From the NCBI GenBank assembly GCA_035551455.1, contig DASZMZ010000182.1:1-27752 (forward strand): DNA of 27,752 bases. Direction: 5' to 3'. Numbering within the stretch: position 1 is the first letter of the stretch; the number at the start of each line of letters is the position of its first letter. Under the pieces are notes generated by a model. It saw nothing but the letters and a program-made list of their open reading frames with translations, had not been told where the DNA came from and did not search any database. A program made the translations under genes and the position numbers. Origin of the DNA: Sulfopaludibacter sp035551455. GTDB taxonomy: Bacteria > Acidobacteriota > Terriglobia > Bryobacterales > Bryobacteraceae. Positions 7,714-15,214 of this stretch are shown here, one piece after another.

Positions 7714-8455
7714 GCGGCGCGGCCGTCTCTTCAAACGTAGAGAGTTCGAGCCCGAAAATTCCTGCCAGGTCGCCGCCCAGTATCTTGGATTTGTCCGGCG
7801 ACCGTTTCGATAGCGGCAGCGCTTTGCCCGCGCTCGCAATCAACTCCGCCGCGTCCACCTTGTGCAACTGGAACAGCAGCTCCGGCTCCTTGTCCAGACG
7901 CGCGCCCACACCGTACAGCACCGCCGCTACGTGTTTGCACATGCGCGCGCCGTCGGGGCAACTGCAGTGGAGGCGAATTTCCCGAGGCGTCGGAAACAGA
8001 CCCTTCCCCTGCAGACAGATGCGCTCCATCACGCCTTTGGAGAACCGGCCCTGCAGCAATTCGACGAGCGAATCGATGCCGCCGGCGCAATCCCTGCAGA
8101 TGGATTTCCAGCGCGCCGCCGCAACCGGGGTCACAGTAATGGAGACCTCATACAGTTCCGAGCCCATCACCAGGGCTTCCACCGAGCCTGCGCCAATTTC
8201 GAGGTGGATCACCGAGCCGTTGCGCACGTAGGAGCGGCCGCGCGGCAGGCGATTGGCGAAATCGCTGTAGCTCTCCAGATTCTGGCACCACGCCTTGCCC
8301 CAAAAGGTGGTAGTGATCCTGGAGCCAGCAATCACAATTGGAGTGAGGCGCTGTCCCTCTTTCTCGCGCTGCTCCACTTCGAGGGCCGCCATGCGCCGCC
8401 GCTCGGCCACGGAAACATAGGGAGCAAATCCGCCCCAGTCGTCGTAGTAGGCCAT
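7610..8455 (-). CDS. SWIM zinc-finger protein (SNF2 partner)
   Basis: A 281-residue protein with a SWIM zinc finger, LHCSCPDGARMCKHVAAVLYG, whose ligands are Cys164, Cys166, Cys173 and His175 in CxCx6CxH spacing. The N-terminal part (WGKAWCQNLESYSDFANRLPRGRSYVRNG) is the usual module of bacterial SWIM proteins that sit beside SNF2 ATPases. SWIM domains bind DNA or proteins. The last 45 or so residues are rich in Pro, Arg, Ser and Lys and look disordered; they are encoded over the end of the etfA-like gene on the other strand. The gene begins 3 bases after the SNF2 stop codon, so the two should be one transcript and probably one complex. Its cellular role is not established by the sequence. 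Confidence 0.9.
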   Translation of the reverse strand: MAYYDDWGGFAPYVSVAERRRMAALEVEQREKEGQRLTPIVIAGSRITTTFWGKAWCQNLESYSDFANRLPRGRSYVRNGSVIHLEIGAGSVEALVMGSELYEVSITVTPVAAARWKSICRDCAGGIDSLVELLQGRFSKGVMERICLQGKGLFPTPREIRLHCSCPDGARMCKHVAAVLYGVGARLDKEPELLFQLHKVDAAELIASAGKALPLSKRSPDKSKILGGDLAGIFGLELSTFEETAAPPTPKGDSLPASPRKRQPRKPRPPSRAPNRNSRPD

Positions 8456-8458
8456 GGC

Positions 8459-11131
8459 TTACGATTCCTTCAGCGCTTTGTTCAAATCCAGCGCCACCAG
8501 GTTGAGCAGGTCGTTGTCGTTCATCTCCGTGAGCAGCAGGTCCGCGCCGCCTTCCAGCATGTCATTGGAAAGCTTGCGCTTGGATTCGATCAACTCGTCG
8601 ATCTTCTCTTCCACCGTACCCCGGCACACGAATTTGTGCACCAGCACGTTCTTCGTCTGGCCGATGCGGAAGGCGCGGTCGGTAGCTTGATTTTCCACCG
8701 CCGGATTCCACCACCGGTCGAAATGCACCACGTGCGATGCCGCCGTCAGATTGAGCCCCGACCCGCCCGCCTTCAGCGAGAGCACGAAGAACGGTTCGCT
8801 CTCTTCTTCCTGGAAGCGGCGCACCAGTTCCTTGCGCTTCTTCACGTCGGTCTCGCCGTGCAGCACCAGTCCCGGAGCGCCGAAGACGGAGCCCAGAAAT
8901 GCCGCCAGCGGAGCAGTCACTTCGCGGAATTGAGTGAACACCAACATCTTTTCCTGCTTGGCCGCCACGGTTTCGGAAATCTCCCGCAGACGCGCCAGTT
9001 TGCCGCTGTCCGCTTCGCTCCACCCCCCGTCTCCCAGCCATTGCGAAGGATGATTGCAGATCTGTTTGAAGCGCATCAGGAACGAAAGCACCAGGCCCTT
9101 TCGCTGGATGCCTTCGGATTCGCCGAGCTGCCGCGCCAGGTCCTTGACGCTCTGCTCGTAAAGCGCCGCCTGCCTCCGACTCAGTCCGCAGAAGGCCTTC
9201 ACCTCGGTCTTATCGGGTAGGTCGGAAATCACCGACCGATCGGTCTTCAGCCGGCGCAGAATGTAAGGCCGCACCAACTCGCGCAGGGGCGCGTAAGAAA
9301 CGTGCTTCTTCTTCGCCAGGCTCTTGGCGTACCCCGTAAACTGCTTGGCATTGCCCAACAGGCCGGGATTGATAAAGTCGAAAATGGACCACAGGTCGCC
9401 CAGACTGTTCTCCACCGGCGTGCCCGTGAGCGCGAGCCGCGCACCGGCTTTCACCTGCTTCACGGCCCGCGTCTGTTTCGCGCCAGGATTCTTGATGGCC
9501 TGGGCTTCATCCAGAATCGCCAGCCGCCAGTTGGTCTCGGCCAGCCAGGGAACCCGCAGCAGCGAACCGTAGCTGGTGATTACCAGGTCGACGCCGTCCA
9601 GCCGTTCGGGCGAAAGGACCTTCCAATCGGCTGGCGGCATCGCCGAGGGATGGGCGATCAGCGGCCTCAAGTCCGGAGTGAATTTCTCCATCTCCGAGGC
9701 CCAGTTGGCCAGCAGGGAAGCCGGCGCTACCAGCAGGCTCGGCTTGCCATTGCCGGCCTGCCGCTTCAACACCTGCAGCAGCGAAAGCACCTGAATGGTC
9801 TTGCCCAAGCCCATGTCGTCGGCCAGACAGGCGCCCAGTCCGAGTTTCGACAGCATGTACAGCCAGCGCACGCCCACCTGCTGATACGGCCGGAGCGTCG
9901 CCCGCGATGCCTCACCCGGTTCAATTTGCGCCAGGCCCTCGGGACCGCGCAATCCTTTGAGCATCTCCGCCAGCCACGGACCGGCGGCCACCTGAGTCCA
10001 ATCGGCCGACTCGGCGGCGGCCGATTCCACGCCGCCCGCGATATCGGCGCCGGCCAGCAGGCGCATCGCTTCCGCGAAGCCCAGACCTTGCGCGCCTGCC
10101 GTCTGTTCGATCCGGCGGAACTGCTCAATTAGCTTGCCGAGCTGCTCGCGATCCACCTGCACCCAGCGGCCGCGGACCATCGCCAGTCCTTCAGACTGCG
10201 CCAGCAGCGCGCGAACTTCGGCTTCGGTAAGCTGTTGGCCATCCAGCGTGACCTCCATGGCGAAATCGAGCAGCGACTCCACCCCGAGCGACGACGGCGG
10301 CTTGGTCCCCACCACACCCCGCACACGCGGACGCGGCGGACGGTTGCCGCGCCACGAGGCAGGCATCCGAACCAGCACGCCCGACGCCTCCAGATGCGGC
10401 ACGTCGTTCAGCAACTGCATGGCTTCGCGGACGCTCCAGCGCAGCGGATGGAACAGTTCTCCGGCCTCGATCATCGACTTCAGCCAGGGGCAGCCCTCGG
10501 CCGCTCGCTGCACCGGCAGCAGCAGCGACAGCATGCGGTCCTTATTCGCCGCGCCGGCATACTCCTTCAGCGCCTGTCCGAGAGGCAGGTGGTGCGCCTT
10601 AGCGTGCGCCGCGAGCCGCGTGGTATATGTGGCCAGGAAGGCAAACGGAAGCTCGGGATCCTCGCGATTTTCGGCCAGATGGAAATGGACGCGGCCCACC
10701 AGGTTCCACGCGGGATTGCGCGCCTTCAGGAAATCCTGCACGGGCAGCCCGGATTCGCCGAGTTCCGCCACGAATGCCGCGTCGAGCTCACGCCACAAGC
10801 TTTCGAGAACCGCCGCCGTCAGATACTCGGCGCCCGTCATGGGTGGCGCGGCCAGTGCCATCCATTCCAGTTCTTCCGCGGGCGGCTCCACGTGGCTGTT
10901 GCCGGATTGCGTGCAGACGGCCGTGACGAAGCGTCCGCCGAAATCGCGCCACCAGGCCTGCGCGGGCGGAAGCGCCGCGCCGGTGAGGTCGGCGCCCAGA
11001 TAGAGCAGGCCGTGACCGGACCCGCGCGCGAAGGCGTCACTCAGCGGCCCGTCGGTCCCTTTTGAAGAGAGGAGCAGACGCCCATGCGGCGTGAGCGTCA
11101 ATTCCGGAATGGCTGAATCCATGCTGCTCAC
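8459..11131 (-). CDS. SNF2-family DEAD/DEAH-box ATPase
   Basis: An 890-residue Swi2/Snf2 ATPase. The N-terminal half is a variable region with a segment like the bacterial SNF2-associated domain (LLAQSEGLAMVRGRWVQVD) before the motor. Motor motifs are clear: Walker A DDMGLGKTIQ (near 435), motif II DEAQAIKNP (near 540), motif III LTGTPVENSLGDLWSIFDFI, and the helicase C block with WWNPAVENQATDRAFRIGQ (near 805-820). Such proteins use ATP to move along duplex DNA and displace bound proteins such as RNA polymerase. GTG at 11131 is taken as the start because it lies 1 base after the stop of the upstream membrane-protein gene; ATG 11122 is an alternative. The SWIM gene follows after 3 bases. Confidence 0.95.
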   Translation of the reverse strand: MSSMDSAIPELTLTPHGRLLLSSKGTDGPLSDAFARGSGHGLLYLGADLTGAALPPAQAWWRDFGGRFVTAVCTQSGNSHVEPPAEELEWMALAAPPMTGAEYLTAAVLESLWRELDAAFVAELGESGLPVQDFLKARNPAWNLVGRVHFHLAENREDPELPFAFLATYTTRLAAHAKAHHLPLGQALKEYAGAANKDRMLSLLLPVQRAAEGCPWLKSMIEAGELFHPLRWSVREAMQLLNDVPHLEASGVLVRMPASWRGNRPPRPRVRGVVGTKPPSSLGVESLLDFAMEVTLDGQQLTEAEVRALLAQSEGLAMVRGRWVQVDREQLGKLIEQFRRIEQTAGAQGLGFAEAMRLLAGADIAGGVESAAAESADWTQVAAGPWLAEMLKGLRGPEGLAQIEPGEASRATLRPYQQVGVRWLYMLSKLGLGACLADDMGLGKTIQVLSLLQVLKRQAGNGKPSLLVAPASLLANWASEMEKFTPDLRPLIAHPSAMPPADWKVLSPERLDGVDLVITSYGSLLRVPWLAETNWRLAILDEAQAIKNPGAKQTRAVKQVKAGARLALTGTPVENSLGDLWSIFDFINPGLLGNAKQFTGYAKSLAKKKHVSYAPLRELVRPYILRRLKTDRSVISDLPDKTEVKAFCGLSRRQAALYEQSVKDLARQLGESEGIQRKGLVLSFLMRFKQICNHPSQWLGDGGWSEADSGKLARLREISETVAAKQEKMLVFTQFREVTAPLAAFLGSVFGAPGLVLHGETDVKKRKELVRRFQEEESEPFFVLSLKAGGSGLNLTAASHVVHFDRWWNPAVENQATDRAFRIGQTKNVLVHKFVCRGTVEEKIDELIESKRKLSNDMLEGGADLLLTEMNDNDLLNLVALDLNKALKES

Positions 11132-11132
11132 T

Positions 11133-12236
11133 TCAGATTAGCAGGGCCGGCTCCGTGACCTTGGCAGGTACATAGAGCTCTCGAGCCATCGCCGCCACCA
11201 CCAGGCCGACAATCAGGAATTGGCCGATCAACGGCCGGGGAGTGGCAATCAGCAGGGTGGGGATCGGCGTGAGCTGTACCAGCGCCCAGAACTTGATCCA
11301 GAACGGCCAGTTTTGCCGCGCGATGATCAGCGCGACCAACGGCACCAGTAGGGTGCAATCGTTGGCGTATCCATGATGCGCCAGAATGAGCCCCGCAGCC
11401 GTGGCGATCGCGCCCGCCTCGCCCACATTGGAACACTTCCGGCAGATCAGAAACACCAGCACTACGACCACCGCGGCAAGCAGCGCCTCCGCCAGACGGG
11501 GCGCCGGCAGCCAGGACGCGATGCCGCGCAGATTCGGCATCCGTTCCGGCGCGGGAGAGAAGCGGGCATCGGTGATCGCGGCCAGATAGAGCCGCGGCCA
11601 CGAGGGGCCCTCAATCGCGAACGATGCGGCCAACCATGCCGCGCCCGCCGCTGCGCCCGCCGCCAGCGTGCTCCATCGCTTCTGCGCCACCAGAAAGATC
11701 GGGATGCCCACCGCCAGGTGGTATTTGCAGATGCAGAACGAGAATGCCACGCCCGCCAGCACGGGATGCTTACGCTCCAGAAGCAGCAGTCCCAGTGCCA
11801 CACTGAGCAGCCAGAACGGCGTATCCTGTCCCAGAATGAGCAGCAGCGACGCTGGAATCGACCAGCACAGCGCCGTCAGCATCATGCTGCGATCCATTCC
11901 AGGCCAGAGGAGCGCGAAGGCCAGCAGCGCTGCCGCCGAAAGCGCCAGCCATACCATGTGCGCCGCCGCATACGGCAGCCAGGTCACGCTCTTTTCCACG
12001 AACGACACCAGCGGCACTCTTCCCGTCGGCACCTCGGGTCCGTTCTCGGCCTCTGCCTTGCGCAGCTTGTCCCAGTTGTACAGATCGCCCGTGCCCGCCA
12101 GATGGCTGGCTGCATAGAATTGATTGAAGTCCACGCCCCACGCCGTGCCGTTATTGCTCGCGAACCAGAGATTGAATGCCAAGCCGACCGCGCAGATTCC
12201 AATCGTGGCCCATACGGTCGTTTTCTTTTTCTGCAT
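11133..12236 (-). CDS. GT87-like polytopic membrane protein (DUF2029 family)
   Basis: A 367-residue protein with about nine or ten hydrophobic segments. The first extracytoplasmic loop, VDFNQFYAASHLAGTGDLYNWDKL, carries the DF..FY.A..L..G..LY pattern of the glycosyltransferase 87 family (GT-C fold), which includes actinobacterial mannosyl- and arabinofuranosyl-transferases using polyprenyl-phosphate sugars. A later FCICKYHLAVGIPIFL segment matches the conserved Lys-containing helix. The likely role is sugar transfer to an envelope glycan, but donor and acceptor are unknown. Only 1 base separates it from the SNF2 gene, so they are probably cotranscribed despite unrelated functions. The ATG has only a weak ribosome site. 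Confidence 0.75.
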   Translation of the reverse strand: MQKKKTTVWATIGICAVGLAFNLWFASNNGTAWGVDFNQFYAASHLAGTGDLYNWDKLRKAEAENGPEVPTGRVPLVSFVEKSVTWLPYAAAHMVWLALSAAALLAFALLWPGMDRSMMLTALCWSIPASLLLILGQDTPFWLLSVALGLLLLERKHPVLAGVAFSFCICKYHLAVGIPIFLVAQKRWSTLAAGAAAGAAWLAASFAIEGPSWPRLYLAAITDARFSPAPERMPNLRGIASWLPAPRLAEALLAAVVVVLVFLICRKCSNVGEAGAIATAAGLILAHHGYANDCTLLVPLVALIIARQNWPFWIKFWALVQLTPIPTLLIATPRPLIGQFLIVGLVVAAMARELYVPAKVTEPALLI

Positions 12237-12313
12237 TTCTCATCGGAGACAATAACACGAAAGCCCGCGCCGCCTGCACATTCTGCCTCCGGAATAAAGA
12301 CGGCCATTTCAGG

Positions 12314-12346
12314 TTGACAGGCAGTATACCTGTTGATAGTCTATAC
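12314..12346 (+). promoter_or_regulatory. Candidate promoter/operator of the padR-ADOP pair
   Basis: A perfect -35 hexamer TTGACA (12314-12319) stands 38 bases before the PadR start. Downstream, GTATA (12324-12328) and TATAC (12342-12346) form an inverted pair with centres 18 bases apart, about two helical turns, which suits a dimeric winged-helix repressor such as PadR. No -10 lies at the ideal 17-base distance (GATAGT at 15 bases is closest). PadR repressors often bind their own promoter, so self-control is a reasonable inference. Confidence 0.4.
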
Positions 12347-12357
12347 ATAGGTGGCCA

Positions 12358-12687
12358 ATGCCTGAGAGACCAGAGCTCGTTCCCGGCACTTTGATTATGC
12401 TCGTCCTTCGCGTCCTTCAGAGTGGCCCCTTGCACGGCTACGCTATCTCCCAGCGTATCCTTCAGGTCTCCGGAGAGGTCCTTCAAGTAGATGAAGGTTC
12501 GCTTTACCCGGCGCTTCAAAAGATGCTGATGAAGGGTTGGGTTGAAGGCGAATGGGGCATCTCCGCAACCAAACGCCGCGTCCGATTCTACAGCCTGACG
12601 CCCGCCGGCCGCCGGCAGCTCACCGCCGAACTTTCTGGTTACAGCAACATGACCGAAGCCATCCAGGCTGTCCTCAAATTCGCCTGA
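12358..12687 (+). CDS. PadR-family transcriptional regulator
   Basis: A 109-residue winged-helix protein typical of the short PadR class found beside acidobacterial permeases. Family hallmarks are PGTLIMLVLRVLQSGPLHGYAISQRI (recognition domain start), VDEGSLYPALQKMLMKGWVEGEWG (recognition helix and wing) and RFYSLTPAGRRQL (end of the wing), followed by a short C-terminal helix for dimerisation. It probably represses its own operon and releases it on binding a small molecule. The ATG at 12358 has only a poor ribosome site (GGTGG). The ADOP gene follows after 13 bases, so it is the obvious target. Confidence 0.95.
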   Translation: MPERPELVPGTLIMLVLRVLQSGPLHGYAISQRILQVSGEVLQVDEGSLYPALQKMLMKGWVEGEWGISATKRRVRFYSLTPAGRRQLTAELSGYSNMTEAIQAVLKFA

Positions 12688-12700
12688 ACGGAGCATCACG

Positions 12701-15193
12701 ATGACCGAACTCTTCCGCCGAATTTGCTGGCTCCTGAACCGCCGCCGCGCCGAACGCGAACTCGCCGAGGAAATGTCTGCCCACCTGGCTGAAGCCGAGT
12801 CTGACGGCCGCCCAAACCCGGCCTTCGGAAGCACGCTCCGTCACCTCGAGTCCACCCGCGAGGTCTGGGGCTGGACCTGGATCGACCGCTTAGTACAGGA
12901 CCTCAGCTACACCTTCCGCCTCTTCCGCAAATCCCCGTCCTTCGTCGTCACCGCACTCCTCGTACTCGCCTTGGGAGTTGGTGTGAACCTCACTGCCTTT
13001 CGCCTTCTGCTCCTTGAAATCACACCCACCGTCCGCGACCCCGACACCCTCGTCGAGCTCGACCGCTGGTTTCCTGACGGCTCCGGTAACAGCATCGCCT
13101 GGCCGGTCCTCGCTTTCTACGGCCAACACGCCCGTTCCTTCCGCGCGGTCATCGCCTCACACGAAGATTCGGTCACCTTCGGCGAAACCGAACCCGGCCG
13201 CGACCCGGTGACCGTCCGCGTAAATTTCGTCACTCCATCGTACTTCGCGGAACAGGCTCCGCCCCTGATTCGCGGGCGCGGTCTCTCGGCGTTCGATGCA
13301 TCGTCGGACGCTGAACCCGCAGTCGTCGTCAGCCGCCGCTTCTGGGAGAATCGCTTTGCAGCTTCACCCGGCCTGATCGGCCAGACTCTCCGGCTCAACG
13401 GCAAATCCGTCCAGGTGGCGGGCATCATGGAGGATCCCAAGGGCCGGCGCGAGGATCTCTGGATGCTCCTCGCCAAACAGCCGGTGATCGTCGAAGGCAG
13501 TACCCTTCTCACCGATTGGACTTCGCCGTCGGTATTCGGCGTCGCCCGCCTCAATCCCGGCGTCTCCGTTCATGCCGCTGAGGAAGAAAGTCGTTTGATC
13601 GCCGTTGCGCTTCGCCAGTCCCATCCCGAAGCCGTCAGCAAGGGCGAGCGCCTTGGCATGGCTCCCTTCAGCAGCAATCGAATGAACCCCCAGGAAATCG
13701 CGGCGGCGGCGATGGCCGTTACCCTCATCATGCTGATCCTGGTGGTTGCCTGCGCCAATCTCGGGTCTCTTCTGCTAGCCCGCGGCATCGCCCGCGACCG
13801 CGAAATCCGCACGCGTCTCGCTCTGGGCGCCAGCCGTAGCCGAATCGTGCGGCAATTGCTGACAGAAAGTACCGTGCTCGCTGTCGCCGGAAGCATCGCC
13901 GCCTGGCTTCTCAGCGCCATCGCGCTGGAGGTCTTCCTCACGGCAAACGGCGATCCTAAAGACTGGGCACTCGCGCTCGACTGGCGCATCATCGTCGCAA
14001 CCCTCGCCACCGCTCTGTTGGCCGCGGTCACCTTCGGACTTGTCCCCGCTCTCAGACTGACCGGTTCGGCCCCGCACGGCGGCCGTGCCCGCGTCGTCTT
14101 CCTCGGTTGTCAGGTCGGCGCCAGTTGCATCCTCCTCATCGTCTCCGGTCAGTTAGTCCGAAGCTTCACCGAGCTCCTCATCCTCGATCCCGGCTTTGAC
14201 TATCGAGCCACTCTTACCCTTTCACCCGGTCTCCAGGCGCACGGCTACAACGATGCCTCCGCCCAACACTATTTCGACAACCTCCTCCCCCGCCTGACCG
14301 CGGTACCCGGCGTCCAAAGCGCGGCCATCACTTGGCTCCCGGTCTGGGGTAATGTCAGTTCCGGATTCATCGACGCCGGACGCAAAGTCCTCATCAACCG
14401 CGTCGATGCCGGTTTCTTCTCCACCGTCGGGCTGAAACTCACCCGGGGACGCCTTTTCAAATCCGCCGAGCGCGACGTCGTTGTCGTTAGCGATTCCTTT
14501 GCCCGGCGGCACTGGCCCGGTCAAGACCCACTCGGAAAACTCCTGACCAACATCAGCCCCGCCACTGTGATTGGCATAGTCGCCAAAGCCGGCAGCTTCG
14601 ACGTTCAAGACACCGACGCCATGGCCGCCTATTACCCAATACTTCCGCAGGACTTTCGGGATGCCTCAATCGTCGTCAGAGCTTTCCGCGATCCCGGGCG
14701 TCTTACCGCTTCTCTCAGCGCGGTCGCTCGGGCTCCGGACCCCAAACTCCGCCCGGGCCTCACGCTCCTCAGCACTGCCTATGACGGCGCCGTCGCTCAG
14801 AGCCGCCGTCTTGTTTCGATTTTGAGTGCGCTCGGCCTGCTCGCCACCCTCCTCGCTGCCATCGGTCTGGCCGGCCTCACCGGCTACTCTGTTAGCCAGC
14901 GTACTCGGGAGATCGGCGTCCGCATTGCCCTCGGCGCCGCTCGCTCATCCGTGGTGCGCGCCGTGCTGAGGCCGCTTGCCGCTCCGGTCGTTTTCGGCAT
15001 CGCCCTCGGAATCCTCGGCGCGGCTGCCGTTTCCTCGGTGCTTCGCCACAACCTCTCCAGCCTGCGACCGTCGGATCCTGTCGCGTATCTCACAGCCGTG
15101 GTCGCGTTTCTGGTAATCGTCAGCCTCGCCGTTTGCATTCCCGCTCGCCGCGCCCTGCGCATACAGCCGGCTCAAGCCCTGCGCCACGATTGA
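12701..15193 (+). CDS. ADOP-family ABC transporter permease (MacB/FtsX-like, duplicated)
   Basis: An 830-residue permease. It opens with a soluble helical segment (ERELAEEMSAHLAEAE) characteristic of the acidobacterial duplicated orphan permease family. First transmembrane helix PSFVVTALLVLALGVGVN is followed by a MacB-type periplasmic domain and an FtsX domain with the coupling segment RDREIRTRLALGASRSRIVRQLL. A second periplasmic domain and second FtsX domain with QRTREIGVRIALGAARSSVV follow, and the protein ends in PARRALRIQPAQALRHD, a normal end for the family. Members are called orphan because no ATPase gene is adjacent, and none is here. The substrate is unknown; MacB relatives move peptides, lipoproteins or antibiotics. 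CGGAG precedes the ATG, and the PadR gene is 13 bases upstream. Confidence 0.93.
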   Translation: MTELFRRICWLLNRRRAERELAEEMSAHLAEAESDGRPNPAFGSTLRHLESTREVWGWTWIDRLVQDLSYTFRLFRKSPSFVVTALLVLALGVGVNLTAFRLLLLEITPTVRDPDTLVELDRWFPDGSGNSIAWPVLAFYGQHARSFRAVIASHEDSVTFGETEPGRDPVTVRVNFVTPSYFAEQAPPLIRGRGLSAFDASSDAEPAVVVSRRFWENRFAASPGLIGQTLRLNGKSVQVAGIMEDPKGRREDLWMLLAKQPVIVEGSTLLTDWTSPSVFGVARLNPGVSVHAAEEESRLIAVALRQSHPEAVSKGERLGMAPFSSNRMNPQEIAAAAMAVTLIMLILVVACANLGSLLLARGIARDREIRTRLALGASRSRIVRQLLTESTVLAVAGSIAAWLLSAIALEVFLTANGDPKDWALALDWRIIVATLATALLAAVTFGLVPALRLTGSAPHGGRARVVFLGCQVGASCILLIVSGQLVRSFTELLILDPGFDYRATLTLSPGLQAHGYNDASAQHYFDNLLPRLTAVPGVQSAAITWLPVWGNVSSGFIDAGRKVLINRVDAGFFSTVGLKLTRGRLFKSAERDVVVVSDSFARRHWPGQDPLGKLLTNISPATVIGIVAKAGSFDVQDTDAMAAYYPILPQDFRDASIVVRAFRDPGRLTASLSAVARAPDPKLRPGLTLLSTAYDGAVAQSRRLVSILSALGLLATLLAAIGLAGLTGYSVSQRTREIGVRIALGAARSSVVRAVLRPLAAPVVFGIALGILGAAAVSSVLRHNLSSLRPSDPVAYLTAVVAFLVIVSLAVCIPARRALRIQPAQALRHD

Positions 15194-15214
15194 GTTTGCG
15201 TTATACGAAACTCA
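15191..15214. terminator. Possible bidirectional terminator between convergent genes
   Basis: TGAGTTT (15191-15197) pairs with AAACTCA (15208-15214), and inner CG/CG extends the stem past a bulged G. The hairpin includes the stop codons of both converging genes. It has no long T-run on either side, so termination strength is doubtful. Confidence 0.3.

Noticed and set aside
7862..9220. 452-codon open frame on the plus strand
   Set aside because: Antisense to the SWIM and SNF2 genes, which have clear motifs; composition is that of a shadow frame.
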